64,000 nucleotides of DNA, taken from Candidatus Kuenenia stuttgartensis. Its GTDB lineage: Bacteria; Planctomycetota; Planctomycetia; Isosphaerales; Isosphaeraceae. The translations under genes were made by a program, and so were the position numbers. The notes beneath the pieces were generated by a model that was given only the letters and a program-made list of their open reading frames with translations, was not told where the DNA came from and ran no database searches. The stretch spans positions 1 through 64,000 of the forward strand of contig CAMBEP010000018.1 of assembly GCA_945865635.1 (NCBI GenBank). Direction: 5' to 3'. Of the stretch, positions 7,091-15,354 are shown one piece after another (within the stretch, counting starts at the first letter, position 1; every line of letters starts with the position of its first letter).

Positions 7091-8332
7091 TCAGTCTTGG
7101 TATCGGCTGATGATCAAGCTGGCGTTGTGACCGCCGAATCCGAAACTGTTGGACATGATGTAATCCACCTTGGCATCGCGAGCCGTGTTGGGGATATAGT
7201 CGAGGTCGCATTCGGGGTCGGGGTTTTCCAGATTGATTGTGGGCGGCAGGACATTGCGTTGCAGGGCCAAAGCGCAAATGATTGCTTCCACTCCACCAGA
7301 TGCGCCCAGCAGGTGGCCTAGCTGGCTCTTGGTGCTTGAGATCTGGAGGCTTTTGGCATATTCGCCGAAGATGGTCTTCATGGCACGTGTTTCGGCCAGG
7401 TCGCCCAGCGATGTGCTTGTTCCGTGAGCATTGATATACTCGATTTGGGACGGATCAAGTTTGGCGTCTGCCAAGGCGCTGCCCATGGCCCGGGCGGCCC
7501 CTCGTCCCTGGTCATCCGGGGCTGTGATGTGGGAGCCATCGGCAGACATGCCATAGCCGATCACTTCGCCATAAATTCGAGCACCGCGTTTGACGGCACT
7601 CGAGGCCTCTTCCAGAACGAGAATTCCTGAGCCTTCCGACAAGACAAAGCCGTCGCGGTCCTTGTCAAACGGGCGACTGGCACGTGTCGGCTCATCGTTG
7701 CGTGTAGAAAGGGCTCGCATGGCTGCGAATCCACCAAGACCCATGCGGGTCAGGGCGGCTTCGCTGCCACCGGTGATCATCACATCGGAATAGCCTGACT
7801 GGATCAGGCGAAAGGAATCGCCGATGGCATTCGCGGCGGAAGCACAGGCTGTTGCGATGGCAGAGACTGGACCCGTCAACCCATATCGGATTGAGATGTG
7901 GCCGCTGCACGCATTGACCATGAGCATAGGGATGGTGAATGGGCTGATGCGGGACGGGCCACGCTCCAGCATGATTTTGTGTTGTGTTTCGAATTCGTTC
8001 AGGCCACCAATACCGGAACCGATCATGACTCCGCACCGATTAACGGGCAGGTTTGTGAACTCGATTCCGGAGTCTTTGACAGCTTGGTCAGCGGCTGCAA
8101 GCGCAAACTGAACAAATCGATCGAGGTGGCGAGCCTCTTTCGGCCCGAACAAAACGTCGGGCTGAAATTTGCGCACCTGTCCTGCGAAACGAACCTTAAA
8201 GGCCTCGACGTCGAAGAGATCGATCGGCCCAACGCCGCTTCGACCCTCCAACAACCCAGCCCATAAGCTTTCGATATCGTGACCAAGACCGGTCACGGCA
8301 CCTATACCAGTGATAACAACTCGTCGGCTCAT
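7091..8332 (-). CDS. fabF: 3-oxoacyl-[acyl-carrier-protein] synthase II
   Basis: Cytoplasmic condensing enzyme of fatty-acid elongation: it joins malonyl-ACP to a growing acyl-ACP with loss of CO2. The thiolase-fold signatures are complete: nucleophile Cys163 in ATACASAANAIG, first catalytic His in NAHGTSTSLGD, second in GHLLGASGGVE, and a glycine-rich NSFGFGGHN loop near the C-terminus. The length of 413 residues matches FabF. The start codon lies 3 bp after the acpP stop, so translation of carrier protein and synthase is coupled. The order plsX-fabD-fabG-acpP-fabF is the classic bacterial fab cluster. fabH, usually next to plsX, is absent from this window. Confidence 0.97.
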   Translation of the reverse strand: MSRRVVITGIGAVTGLGHDIESLWAGLLEGRSGVGPIDLFDVEAFKVRFAGQVRKFQPDVLFGPKEARHLDRFVQFALAAADQAVKDSGIEFTNLPVNRCGVMIGSGIGGLNEFETQHKIMLERGPSRISPFTIPMLMVNACSGHISIRYGLTGPVSAIATACASAANAIGDSFRLIQSGYSDVMITGGSEAALTRMGLGGFAAMRALSTRNDEPTRASRPFDKDRDGFVLSEGSGILVLEEASSAVKRGARIYGEVIGYGMSADGSHITAPDDQGRGAARAMGSALADAKLDPSQIEYINAHGTSTSLGDLAETRAMKTIFGEYAKSLQISSTKSQLGHLLGASGGVEAIICALALQRNVLPPTINLENPDPECDLDYIPNTARDAKVDYIMSNSFGFGGHNASLIISRYQD

Positions 8333-8335
8333 CTT

Positions 8336-8584
8336 TTAGGCGCTTTGATTTTCAACGATATAGTCGATGGCTTGACCGACGGTGGTGATCTTTTCAGCGG
8401 CTTCATCGGGGATGGTCACGCCAAACTCTTCTTCGAGTTCCATGACCAGTTCCACCTGATCCAGTGAGTCGGCACCCAAATCCGAAGTGAATGATGATTC
8501 ACGACTGATCTGATCTTTTGCCACGTTCATTTGTTCGCTGACGATTTCTCTGACGCGTGCTTCAATTTGCTCAACGTTTGCCAC
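8336..8584 (-). CDS. acpP: Acyl carrier protein
   Basis: An 82-residue acidic helical protein that carries fatty-acyl intermediates on a 4'-phosphopantetheine arm. The attachment site is Ser40 in [12 protein letters not shown], followed by the conserved [16 protein letters not shown] helix. The start codon is GTG, supported by a strong Shine-Dalgarno AGAGGAG about 7 nt upstream, one of the clearest ribosome-binding sites in the window. High translation fits the abundance normally seen for AcpP. The 212-bp gap to fabG is the longest in the cluster and could hold an internal promoter. Confidence 0.98.
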   Translation of the reverse strand: MANVEQIEARVREIVSEQMNVAKDQISRESSFTSDLGADSLDQVELVMELEEEFGVTIPDEAAEKITTVGQAIDYIVENQSA

Positions 8585-8796
8585 TTATCAACTCCTCTGG
8601 AGGGTCGGACCTTCTCGATTTTCGAAACTTCTCGGACAACTGATGGCCGAAATCTTGGGACTCACATTTCAGCAGCGAGGTTCGGGTCACGACATTGTCG
8701 CATCCTGACTGATCACCAATTCACGGGTCAAAATATCAGTCTTGCTGCAAAATGTCCATACTGACTCATTCATGGAATCTGCAAATCTTTCAAGCA

Positions 8797-9576
8797 TCAG
8801 TATGACATGCCACCATCAACTGCAATCACCTGGCCTGTTAAATAGCTTGCCCCAGGACTTGCAACCCAGGAAACGGCGTCTGCAATTTCTTCTGGCTGAC
8901 CAAATCGCTTCAGTGGAATGATCGCCAGAGCTTTCTCTTTAATCTCTGTTTTGAGGCCTGAGGTCATGTCGGTCTCGATAAAGCCGGGAGCCACGGCATT
9001 GGCTGTGATGTTCCGGCCCGATAATTCTTTGGCCAGCACCCGGGTCAGGGCAATCACTCCCGCCTTAGCGGCTGAGTAGTTCGCCTGACCAAAATTGCCA
9101 ATGATACCCGAGACGCTCGCAATATTCACGATCCGTCCATATCTTTGACGCATCATGACACGCGACACCGCTCGACAGCAATAAAAAACGCCGTTGAGAT
9201 TGGTCTGAATCACGTCATGCCATTTCGTGTCGTCCATGGCAAACGCAATATCGTCTCGTGTGATACCGGCGTTGTTCACCAGAATATGAATCTTGCCGAA
9301 GGCCGCTTCCACTTCGCCTACGATCCGGTTGACCTCGTCAACATTCGAAAGATCGCCGGCGAATGCCTCAGCCGTCCCGCCAGCGGCTCGTATTTCCGCC
9401 ACAGTGCCAGCTTCAAGCTTTTCTTTATTTGTGGCAACACAGCCAACAATAGCCCCACATCGGGAAAGCTGGAGCGCAATGGCCCGGCCAATTCCTCTGG
9501 AAGCACCTGTGACCAGAGCGACCTGCCCTGACAAGTCGACATTTGTTGGTTTGAAACCGATCGTTTCTTTAGCCAT
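8797..9576 (-). CDS. fabG: 3-oxoacyl-[acyl-carrier-protein] reductase
   Basis: NADPH-dependent short-chain dehydrogenase that reduces 3-oxoacyl-ACP in the first reductive step of each elongation cycle. The Rossmann signature TGASRGIG is at residues 23-30, NNAG appears in the middle, and the catalytic Ser...YSAAK set is intact (IASVSG, then YSAAKAG). The C-terminus has PGFIETDMT and YLTGQVIAVDGGMSY, typical of FabG. The length of 259 residues is slightly longer than usual because of a ~12-residue N-terminal extension. The ATG at 9576 follows the fabD stop by 57 bp. Position between fabD and acpP supports the FabG assignment over other SDR enzymes. Confidence 0.95.
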   Translation of the reverse strand: MAKETIGFKPTNVDLSGQVALVTGASRGIGRAIALQLSRCGAIVGCVATNKEKLEAGTVAEIRAAGGTAEAFAGDLSNVDEVNRIVGEVEAAFGKIHILVNNAGITRDDIAFAMDDTKWHDVIQTNLNGVFYCCRAVSRVMMRQRYGRIVNIASVSGIIGNFGQANYSAAKAGVIALTRVLAKELSGRNITANAVAPGFIETDMTSGLKTEIKEKALAIIPLKRFGQPEEIADAVSWVASPGASYLTGQVIAVDGGMSY

Positions 9577-9633
9577 TCTCTACCCCGAATCCGTTGAGAT
9601 ATTTGTGGTCGATAGGTCCAAGCGGTAAGCTGG

Positions 9634-10563
9634 TCATCGGGCAGGAATTGTTTCACATGGAACTTTTCTGTCAATACGTTTTAGCAGACCCGTCAGGACT
9701 CGCCCCGGTCCCACCTCGTAAAAATGCGTGTATCCATCCGCCATCATCCTGCGAATACAGCCTTCCCACAAGACCCCACCAGTCACTTGGTCGACAAGTC
9801 GCTGGCGAATTTCGTTGGGCGATTGATGGATGGATGTGTCGACATTCGCATAGACCGGTATTCTGGGTGTATGGATCATGGCTGCCGCCAGCACCTCGCC
9901 CAGTTTTTCATCGGCAGGCTTCATCAATGGGCTGTGGAATGCACCGGCGACTGCCAGAGGGATCACCTTCATGGCGCCTGCTGCCATGGCAGGCGCTTCA
10001 AGATGGGCCAAGGCCTGTATTTCTCCGGAGACCACGATATTGCCCGGGCCAAGCATATTGGCTTTCCAAAGCCGCCCGTAAGGGGCCACCTGCTCAATGA
10101 CTTGATCCACCTTGGCCTCATCCAGCCCAAGCAGACTTGTCATGCCACTTGGAGCAGCCAATGCCGCAGCTTGCATGAGTCGGCCGCGTTCGCGAACCAC
10201 CTGAAGGGCCGTCTCAAAATCCATGGCCCCGGCAAAGACCAGAGCTGTGTATTCACCAAGGCTCAGACCCGCGGCTCCCTGAATGCTGGCAACCAGGTCG
10301 GGGCGGCTCGCCTTCAAACTTTCCAAAGCCGCCAGGCTGGCGACAAAAATCGCTGGCTGGCTGATGTCGGTTGCTTCCAGAGCGCCCGCCGGTCCTTCAA
10401 AGCAGAGCCTCCTGAGGTCCATACCAAGGATGGCTTCCGCTCTGTCAAACAAATCATTGACAGCAGGCATCTCGGCGCAGAGTTCTTTACCCATGCCTAC
10501 AAATTGGGCCCCCTGGCCCGGGAAAAGTAGGGCAGCTTTTACGGTCGCCGGCGAATCGGACAT
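9634..10563 (-). CDS. fabD: Malonyl-CoA:ACP transacylase
   Basis: Moves the malonyl group from CoA to acyl carrier protein, supplying extender units for fatty-acid synthesis. FPGQGAQ is at residues 14-20, the nucleophile Ser101 is in GLSLGEY, and the active-site His is in AGAFHSPLM. From ATG 10563 the protein has 309 residues, the usual size; the frame's farther start is TTG. A hairpin with arms GCCTGAA (10601-10607) and TTCAGGC (10615-10621) lies in the 103-bp spacer from plsX but has no T-run. The last codons overlap a parS-like motif at 9650-9663. Confidence 0.96.
   Translation of the reverse strand: MSDSPATVKAALLFPGQGAQFVGMGKELCAEMPAVNDLFDRAEAILGMDLRRLCFEGPAGALEATDISQPAIFVASLAALESLKASRPDLVASIQGAAGLSLGEYTALVFAGAMDFETALQVVRERGRLMQAAALAAPSGMTSLLGLDEAKVDQVIEQVAPYGRLWKANMLGPGNIVVSGEIQALAHLEAPAMAAGAMKVIPLAVAGAFHSPLMKPADEKLGEVLAAAMIHTPRIPVYANVDTSIHQSPNEIRQRLVDQVTGGVLWEGCIRRMMADGYTHFYEVGPGRVLTGLLKRIDRKVPCETIPAR
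9650..9663 (+). promoter_or_regulatory. parS-like site 4 (GTTTCACATGGAAC)
   Basis: One mismatch to the degenerate parS core (central CACATG instead of CACGTG). It lies inside the 3' end of fabD. Confidence 0.4.
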
Positions 10564-10666
10564 CAGCAGCAAAAACCTCAGAAAGAGCTATCGGGAAATG
10601 GCCTGAAAGCGACCTTCAGGCCAGCGTAAATTCGGGAGAGCGACAGAGCTGAAAAACTTCAGATTC

Positions 10667-11701
10667 TCAGGAATCGCTCACAGTGCCGGCGAGCATCTTG
10701 GTGATTTCCGCATTCACACCGGAATGGCCGATTTCGGCCGCAACCCTGAGTGCATTGCGAATCGCCCGATCATCAGAACTGCCATGACAGATGATACATG
10801 CCCCGCGGATTCCGAGCAGGGGGGCACCGCCAAATTCTTTGTATTCATAGCGTCGTTTGAGCTGCTTGACACCTTCAGCAACCTTGGCTGCTGATTCCGG
10901 AGGCAGCTCCACCATCATCTTGGCCATGGTTTCCCGAAGGGCTGCGAACAGGAATTCCACAGCACCTTCGCCACCCTTGAGCAAAATGTTTCCCGTGAAA
11001 CCATCGCTGACGATGACTCGGGCATGCCCATCATAAACGTCGCGACCCTCGACGTTGCCATAGAATTTCGCGGAGTTTGGCCCATTCATGAAAAGTTCGC
11101 GAGTGCCGCGAACCAGGTCGTTTCCCTTGTCGTCCTCGGCGCCTACATTCAGAAGACCGATTTTGGGATCTGTCACACCGAGAATCTTCTCTGCATAGAC
11201 TGCTCCCATAAGTCCATATTGATATAAATCTTCTGGTTTTGGTGCCATGTTTGCGCCGACATCAATCAAGACAACAGGCCCTTGATTCGATGGGAAAATC
11301 GCAGCAATGCCAGGCCGTCGAACTCCGGGCAGAAACATTTTGGCATTGAACAAGCCCGAGGCAACCATGGCACCCGTGTTGCCAGCAGAGACAACGGCAT
11401 CGGCCTTGCCTGTGGCCATCAATCCCCACGTCTTTGAGATGGAGTTGTCTCGCTTGGATCGAAGTGCCTCAACAGGCTTTTCTTCCATCCCGATGACTTC
11501 GGCGGAATGTACGATTGGAAGTCGTTCGCGGTCGACCACGATGCCCGACGCTTCGATAGTGCTTAGTTCCGCCAAAATCCGGTCTTCTTGACCGACAAGC
11601 AGTACGATCAGCTCTGGCAAATCGTTCACAGCCTGGACAGCACCTGCAACAATCGGGCCAGGTGCGAAGTCGCCTCCCATGGCGTCCAAAGCGATCCTCA
11701 T
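10667..11701 (-). CDS. plsX: Phosphate acyltransferase PlsX
   Basis: Makes acyl-phosphate from acyl-ACP, the donor for PlsY in phospholipid synthesis, and so links fatty-acid synthesis to membrane lipids. The N-terminal MRIALDAMGGDFAP is the family signature; HSAEVIGMEEKP, SAGNTGAMVASGLF and GFTGNILLKGGEG are further conserved blocks. The length of 344 residues is normal. It is the first gene of the fab cluster on the minus strand, so its upstream region (11702-12181) should hold the operon promoter. The rpmF (ribosomal protein L32) gene that often precedes plsX is not present. Confidence 0.96.
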   Translation of the reverse strand: MRIALDAMGGDFAPGPIVAGAVQAVNDLPELIVLLVGQEDRILAELSTIEASGIVVDRERLPIVHSAEVIGMEEKPVEALRSKRDNSISKTWGLMATGKADAVVSAGNTGAMVASGLFNAKMFLPGVRRPGIAAIFPSNQGPVVLIDVGANMAPKPEDLYQYGLMGAVYAEKILGVTDPKIGLLNVGAEDDKGNDLVRGTRELFMNGPNSAKFYGNVEGRDVYDGHARVIVSDGFTGNILLKGGEGAVEFLFAALRETMAKMMVELPPESAAKVAEGVKQLKRRYEYKEFGGAPLLGIRGACIICHGSSDDRAIRNALRVAAEIGHSGVNAEITKMLAGTVSDS

Positions 11702-12181
11702 TGTATATCTCTCTCGTTGTGTTTTTTGATCGATTGAACGCGGATTCGCATGAGAACTTCGAAACGGTCGATGATCGACCTAGTCCCATACCGCTTGAAT
11801 TAGAAGCTATCTTAGGGGGAAAGTTCTCAAGGTGTCAATCCGGGTTGGGGCAACCCAACTTTTTTATTCGGCTTCTGTCCCGATACCCACCCAAAGTCTC
11901 ACGGAATCAATCCTCAGAAACCATTCCAGTTTTTCGACATACTCTGTCAACGCGGCTTAGCTTTGTTTGCAGGTTCTCAAAAGCTTGCGCAACCGATGTT
12001 CGTTGAGTGATTCTTGCCGGCCAGGGAATTCGGGCTTTTACTCAAATAAACCCTTTTTCAAAAGAGAATGGGATTTTTGGGCTGGCTCGGGGTGTTCGAG
12101 GCTGACTGAGTTTGGCCTGATTTTAGATATTGCCTTTGGCTAGGTTTGTGGCTCAAAAATTGGGGGGGAGGAGGGGCTTTT
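11702..12181. other. Intergenic region upstream of plsX
   Basis: About 480 bp without a supported gene. It should hold the promoter of the plsX-fab operon, which reads leftwards; a purine-rich GAGAGAG lies close before the plsX start. No hairpin terminator was recognised after the M16 gene. A G-rich tract lies at about 12160-12176. Confidence 0.5.
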
Positions 12182-14920
12182 TCACGGACCGAATTGAACG
12201 ATCTGGAAGTGATGCGGCAGAATTCGCCTTCGGGCTACGTTGCGAATCGTGTCAGGAGTCAGGGCCGCACAGGTGCGCACCCAAGTGGGTGGCAACTGAA
12301 GATCCCAGTCATCAAGCTCTGTATCAAGCCAGTTGGAGAGTCGGTCGTCGGCTGCTTCAAAACTGATGTACCATGATCGGATGAGATAATCGCGGGCTTC
12401 AAGACATTGCTGATCCGTCATGTTACCGCTTGCCACTTGCTGCATCACCGAGAGGGTTTCGTGCTCGGCTCTTTTTGCATCGGCTGGATCGCATGAAAAG
12501 CTGATGCGCATATAGCCTGGTGTGCGCCAGGCTCCTTCGGTGGTGGACATGCTGACGGAGTAGACCAGGCCGAGGTCATCTCGCAATCGTTGGCTCAGGA
12601 GGTCGGTCAGACCCGGGCCAGCACCAATGATGACCTCAAGCACTTGCATGGCAACCCAATCGGGATCTGTTCTTGAGACCGTCTGATGGCCCATGACGAT
12701 GTGGGTCTGCGTGCCCGGAGACTTCATTTGCTGAATCTGACCAGCAGGCAGGGGAGTTTGGTTTAAGTAGGAAGAGTCGTGCTCGAAATGTTTTGTAGTT
12801 GCAGGGAAATCGAGTTTATCCAGGAAAGTTTTGCCTAATTGATCGATAAGGCGTCTGGTTCGAAAGCTGCCTGCCACACCCAGGATGGTGTTTCTGGGAT
12901 GGTAAAACTGACGATGGTGATCCTTGACAGCCGTCAGGGTCATGTTCTTCAAACTTTCAAGAGTTCCCCGAATATCGTTCGAGGCTGGCCCACCGCCATA
13001 AACCATTTTTCTGAGCGATAGTTCTGCTTGAAATGCTGGGTCGTCCAGATCGGCTTCAAGCTCTGTTCGAGTTCGCTGAGCGACGCGCTTGACGGTCGAT
13101 TTCGACCACTCGGGCGACCAGATCATGCGCTTCATCAAGCCAAGAATTTCGGTAAAATCTTCGGATCGGCCCTGGATGGTAAAGCTTGAAGAGCTGGAAT
13201 CGATTGAGGCACCAAGGTCTTCGAGATATTCGCAGAACGGGCGTTTCGTGATCGGATCCGTGCTTTCCTCGCAGACTCTGGAGGTGATGGTTGCCAGGCC
13301 TGGCAAGGCTTCTTCCAGCCATCCGGTGCGCCATCTGAGTTCGATGGCGCAAATGCCTTGCTCTTTGAGCGACTCGGCAATCAGGCTCATTCCTTGAGGC
13401 AAATGGTTGATGAGGGGTTTCGAGCGAGGCCTGTACCTGACATCGATTCGACTGGCTTTATCGACCATTTTTGTCAGCTTCGGGGCAAGTGAATTGTCGG
13501 GCATGATGGCCAGTTCATGCGCGGGCAAGACTCGTTGAGGCTTTCCCATGTTGGGTGAAGTTGACTTCGATGATTTAGATTTTGACGGAGTGGTCCATCC
13601 CCTTGCCAGATTATCTCGCCTTAATTGGATGGCGACTTTCTGGACATCCTGAGCGGTTACAAAATCGTCGAGTCTCCAGGCTTCTGCCAAGAGTTGCCAA
13701 TCAGCAAATAGGCTCCAAGTGCCCAAGGCGTTTGCCAAAGTGGCCGACTGCTGACGAGCCCAGCGGGCGGCTGAAGAGCGGTTTCTGGCGGATCGGGCGA
13801 CTTCTTCGTTGGTTGGTCCTTCAGTCGCGAGTTTTTCAAGGACCTCATGCACAAGCAGCTCGGCTTTTTCGGGAGACGACTTTGGGCTGAGCTCCAGATC
13901 AATCATAAGATATCCGCCGTATCGTTCTTCAGAGAGCGAGACACTGACGAATGCTGCCGTCTGGCTTTCTTCGACAAGAGCCTGCCAAAGTCGCGAGCCC
14001 CGGCCGCTTCCAAGAATTGCGGCGGCAACGCCCCAGGCGCGTGAGTCGAGGTCGAAAGGGCAGGGTGCCGGCCAAAGCATGGCTCCACGTGGAACAATTT
14101 CGGTTGAAGGAAGTTTCATGCACCGGCCATCGAAGCGATCGATGTTTGGTGGTTTGATCTGGTCAAGAAACGAAGTGTCGGAGTTTTTATGAATGGGATC
14201 AAAATATTGATGGATCAGGTCAGAGGCACGATCGGCATTGGTATCGCCGGCGATGACGACAACGGCATTGTCAGGCCTGAAAGTTTTCTGATAGTGGTTT
14301 CTGAGATCCTCGGAAGAGATTTTATGGAGGTCGGCAGGTCGGCCGATGGTCGGGTGTGCATAAGGGTGCCCCTGAAAGAGGTCGGTCATCATGAGGGTCA
14401 TGAGTTCTTCAAATGGCTGTTCGCGATAACGGGCTTCTTCTTCAAGGATGATTGGTCTTTCGCGGTTGACATCTGATTGATCCAGCAAGGCGCCGGTCAT
14501 GCGATCGGCTTCGAGTTCGAGGGCGAGTGCGAGAGCATGTTTTGGGAGCTGGCACCAGAAGTGCGTGAAATCGGGTCCAGTTTCGGCGTTATGCTGGCCA
14601 GCGAGTCGCAGGATGATTCTGTCCAGAATTCCTCTTGGGACATTTCTGGTTCCGTTATAGACCATATGCTCGAGAAAGTGAGCCAGGCCAAGTTTTCCGT
14701 GGGGGTCTCTTGAAGACCCGCCGGAATAATAAATATCGCAAACCACGGAACCGATACCGGTGCAGGGGAGCACGAGACCGGTCAGGCCATTGGCCAGTCG
14801 GATTTCCCGGACACCGTGGAGGATTTTTTGCCAATCGTTCAAAGCGTCGGATTTCACTTGATTTAAGACGAGTCTGAAACTCGGATGACGGGTATGGTTG
14901 ATCAGATCATTCGCAGGCAA
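12182..14920 (-). CDS. M16 family zinc metallopeptidase (insulinase/processing-peptidase type), double-domain
   Basis: 912-residue protein with two M16 halves in tandem. The N-terminal half has the inverted zinc motif HFLEH (in LGLAHFLEHMVYNGT, about residues 81-95), followed about 75 residues later by the acidic stretch ALELEADRM that supplies the third ligand. The C-terminal half (from about residue 500) lacks the zinc motif but keeps the fold markers, including QRLRDDLGLVYSVSM. Such proteins form a closed chamber and degrade peptides. No signal peptide is visible, so a cytoplasmic site is likely. The frame starts at a TTG (14920); a GTG at 14857 is an equally plausible start and loses no conserved residue. 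It contains a parS-like site at 14082-14095. Confidence 0.88.
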   Translation of the reverse strand: MPANDLINHTRHPSFRLVLNQVKSDALNDWQKILHGVREIRLANGLTGLVLPCTGIGSVVCDIYYSGGSSRDPHGKLGLAHFLEHMVYNGTRNVPRGILDRIILRLAGQHNAETGPDFTHFWCQLPKHALALALELEADRMTGALLDQSDVNRERPIILEEEARYREQPFEELMTLMMTDLFQGHPYAHPTIGRPADLHKISSEDLRNHYQKTFRPDNAVVVIAGDTNADRASDLIHQYFDPIHKNSDTSFLDQIKPPNIDRFDGRCMKLPSTEIVPRGAMLWPAPCPFDLDSRAWGVAAAILGSGRGSRLWQALVEESQTAAFVSVSLSEERYGGYLMIDLELSPKSSPEKAELLVHEVLEKLATEGPTNEEVARSARNRSSAARWARQQSATLANALGTWSLFADWQLLAEAWRLDDFVTAQDVQKVAIQLRRDNLARGWTTPSKSKSSKSTSPNMGKPQRVLPAHELAIMPDNSLAPKLTKMVDKASRIDVRYRPRSKPLINHLPQGMSLIAESLKEQGICAIELRWRTGWLEEALPGLATITSRVCEESTDPITKRPFCEYLEDLGASIDSSSSSFTIQGRSEDFTEILGLMKRMIWSPEWSKSTVKRVAQRTRTELEADLDDPAFQAELSLRKMVYGGGPASNDIRGTLESLKNMTLTAVKDHHRQFYHPRNTILGVAGSFRTRRLIDQLGKTFLDKLDFPATTKHFEHDSSYLNQTPLPAGQIQQMKSPGTQTHIVMGHQTVSRTDPDWVAMQVLEVIIGAGPGLTDLLSQRLRDDLGLVYSVSMSTTEGAWRTPGYMRISFSCDPADAKRAEHETLSVMQQVASGNMTDQQCLEARDYLIRSWYISFEAADDRLSNWLDTELDDWDLQLPPTWVRTCAALTPDTIRNVARRRILPHHFQIVQFGP
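14082..14095 (+). promoter_or_regulatory. parS-like site 5 (GCTCCACGTGGAAC)
   Basis: One mismatch to the degenerate parS core. It lies inside the M16 peptidase gene. Confidence 0.4.
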
Positions 14921-14962
14921 TCGGGTGTCTGGATAGCAGGAATCGATACAAGCCGGAGAATT

Positions 14963-14976
14963 GATTCACATGGAAC
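14963..14976 (+). promoter_or_regulatory. parS-like site 6 (GATTCACATGGAAC)
   Basis: Two mismatches to the parS core. It is intergenic, 42 bp upstream of the M16 start. Weakest of the set. Confidence 0.3.
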
Positions 14977-15139
14977 ACAAGTCAGAGTCTTTATCGGCCC
15001 TTGTACGATTGGCCTTGTCAATTAGGCGATTGGCCTTCACAATATAGTAATGCATGGAATTTGGCCATCGTAAAAAGATGAACGACTTTCAGTGAGTGCA
15101 GAGTACGAAATCAACATTCGTGATCTTTGAAGGGTTTCA

Positions 15140-15250
15140 GGTGAGCCGGGGGGGACCCTGGCAATGGTGTCTTGCGAACCTGGTCAGGGCGGGAACGCAG
15201 CAGCCATAAGCATCGCCATCATGTGCTTGGGAGAACCTCCCCGGCTCACC
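15140..15250 (+). ncRNA. ffs: Signal recognition particle RNA, small bacterial (4.5S) type
   Basis: About 111 nt folding as a single long hairpin: the ends GGTGAGCCGGG (15140-15150) and CCCGGCTCACC (15240-15250) are perfectly complementary. The conserved apical domain is clear: GAACCTGGTCAGGGCGGGAACGC followed by AGCAGCC, the Ffh-binding internal loops and GGAA-type tetraloop. SRP RNA directs ribosomes making membrane proteins to the translocon. Placement directly upstream of dnaX is also seen in other bacteria such as Bacillus. Exact ends are inferred from the terminal helix. Confidence 0.95.
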
Positions 15251-15354
15251 CGCAACCTTTTGGATACGGTTGATTACGTCCGGTAAATGGCTTGGTTCAG
15301 GGTTCATGGATGGTTTCTGGCCATTTTGTGTCGGGTAGATGAGGCTTAACGGTC

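Noticed and set aside
9724-10530. 268-codon plus-strand frame opposite fabD
   Set aside because: It is antisense to a clear FabD with its active-site Ser and His. No domain in the plus-strand product.
11702-12181. Possible rpmF (L32) gene upstream of plsX
   Set aside because: No short basic protein with L32 motifs is encoded on either strand here.
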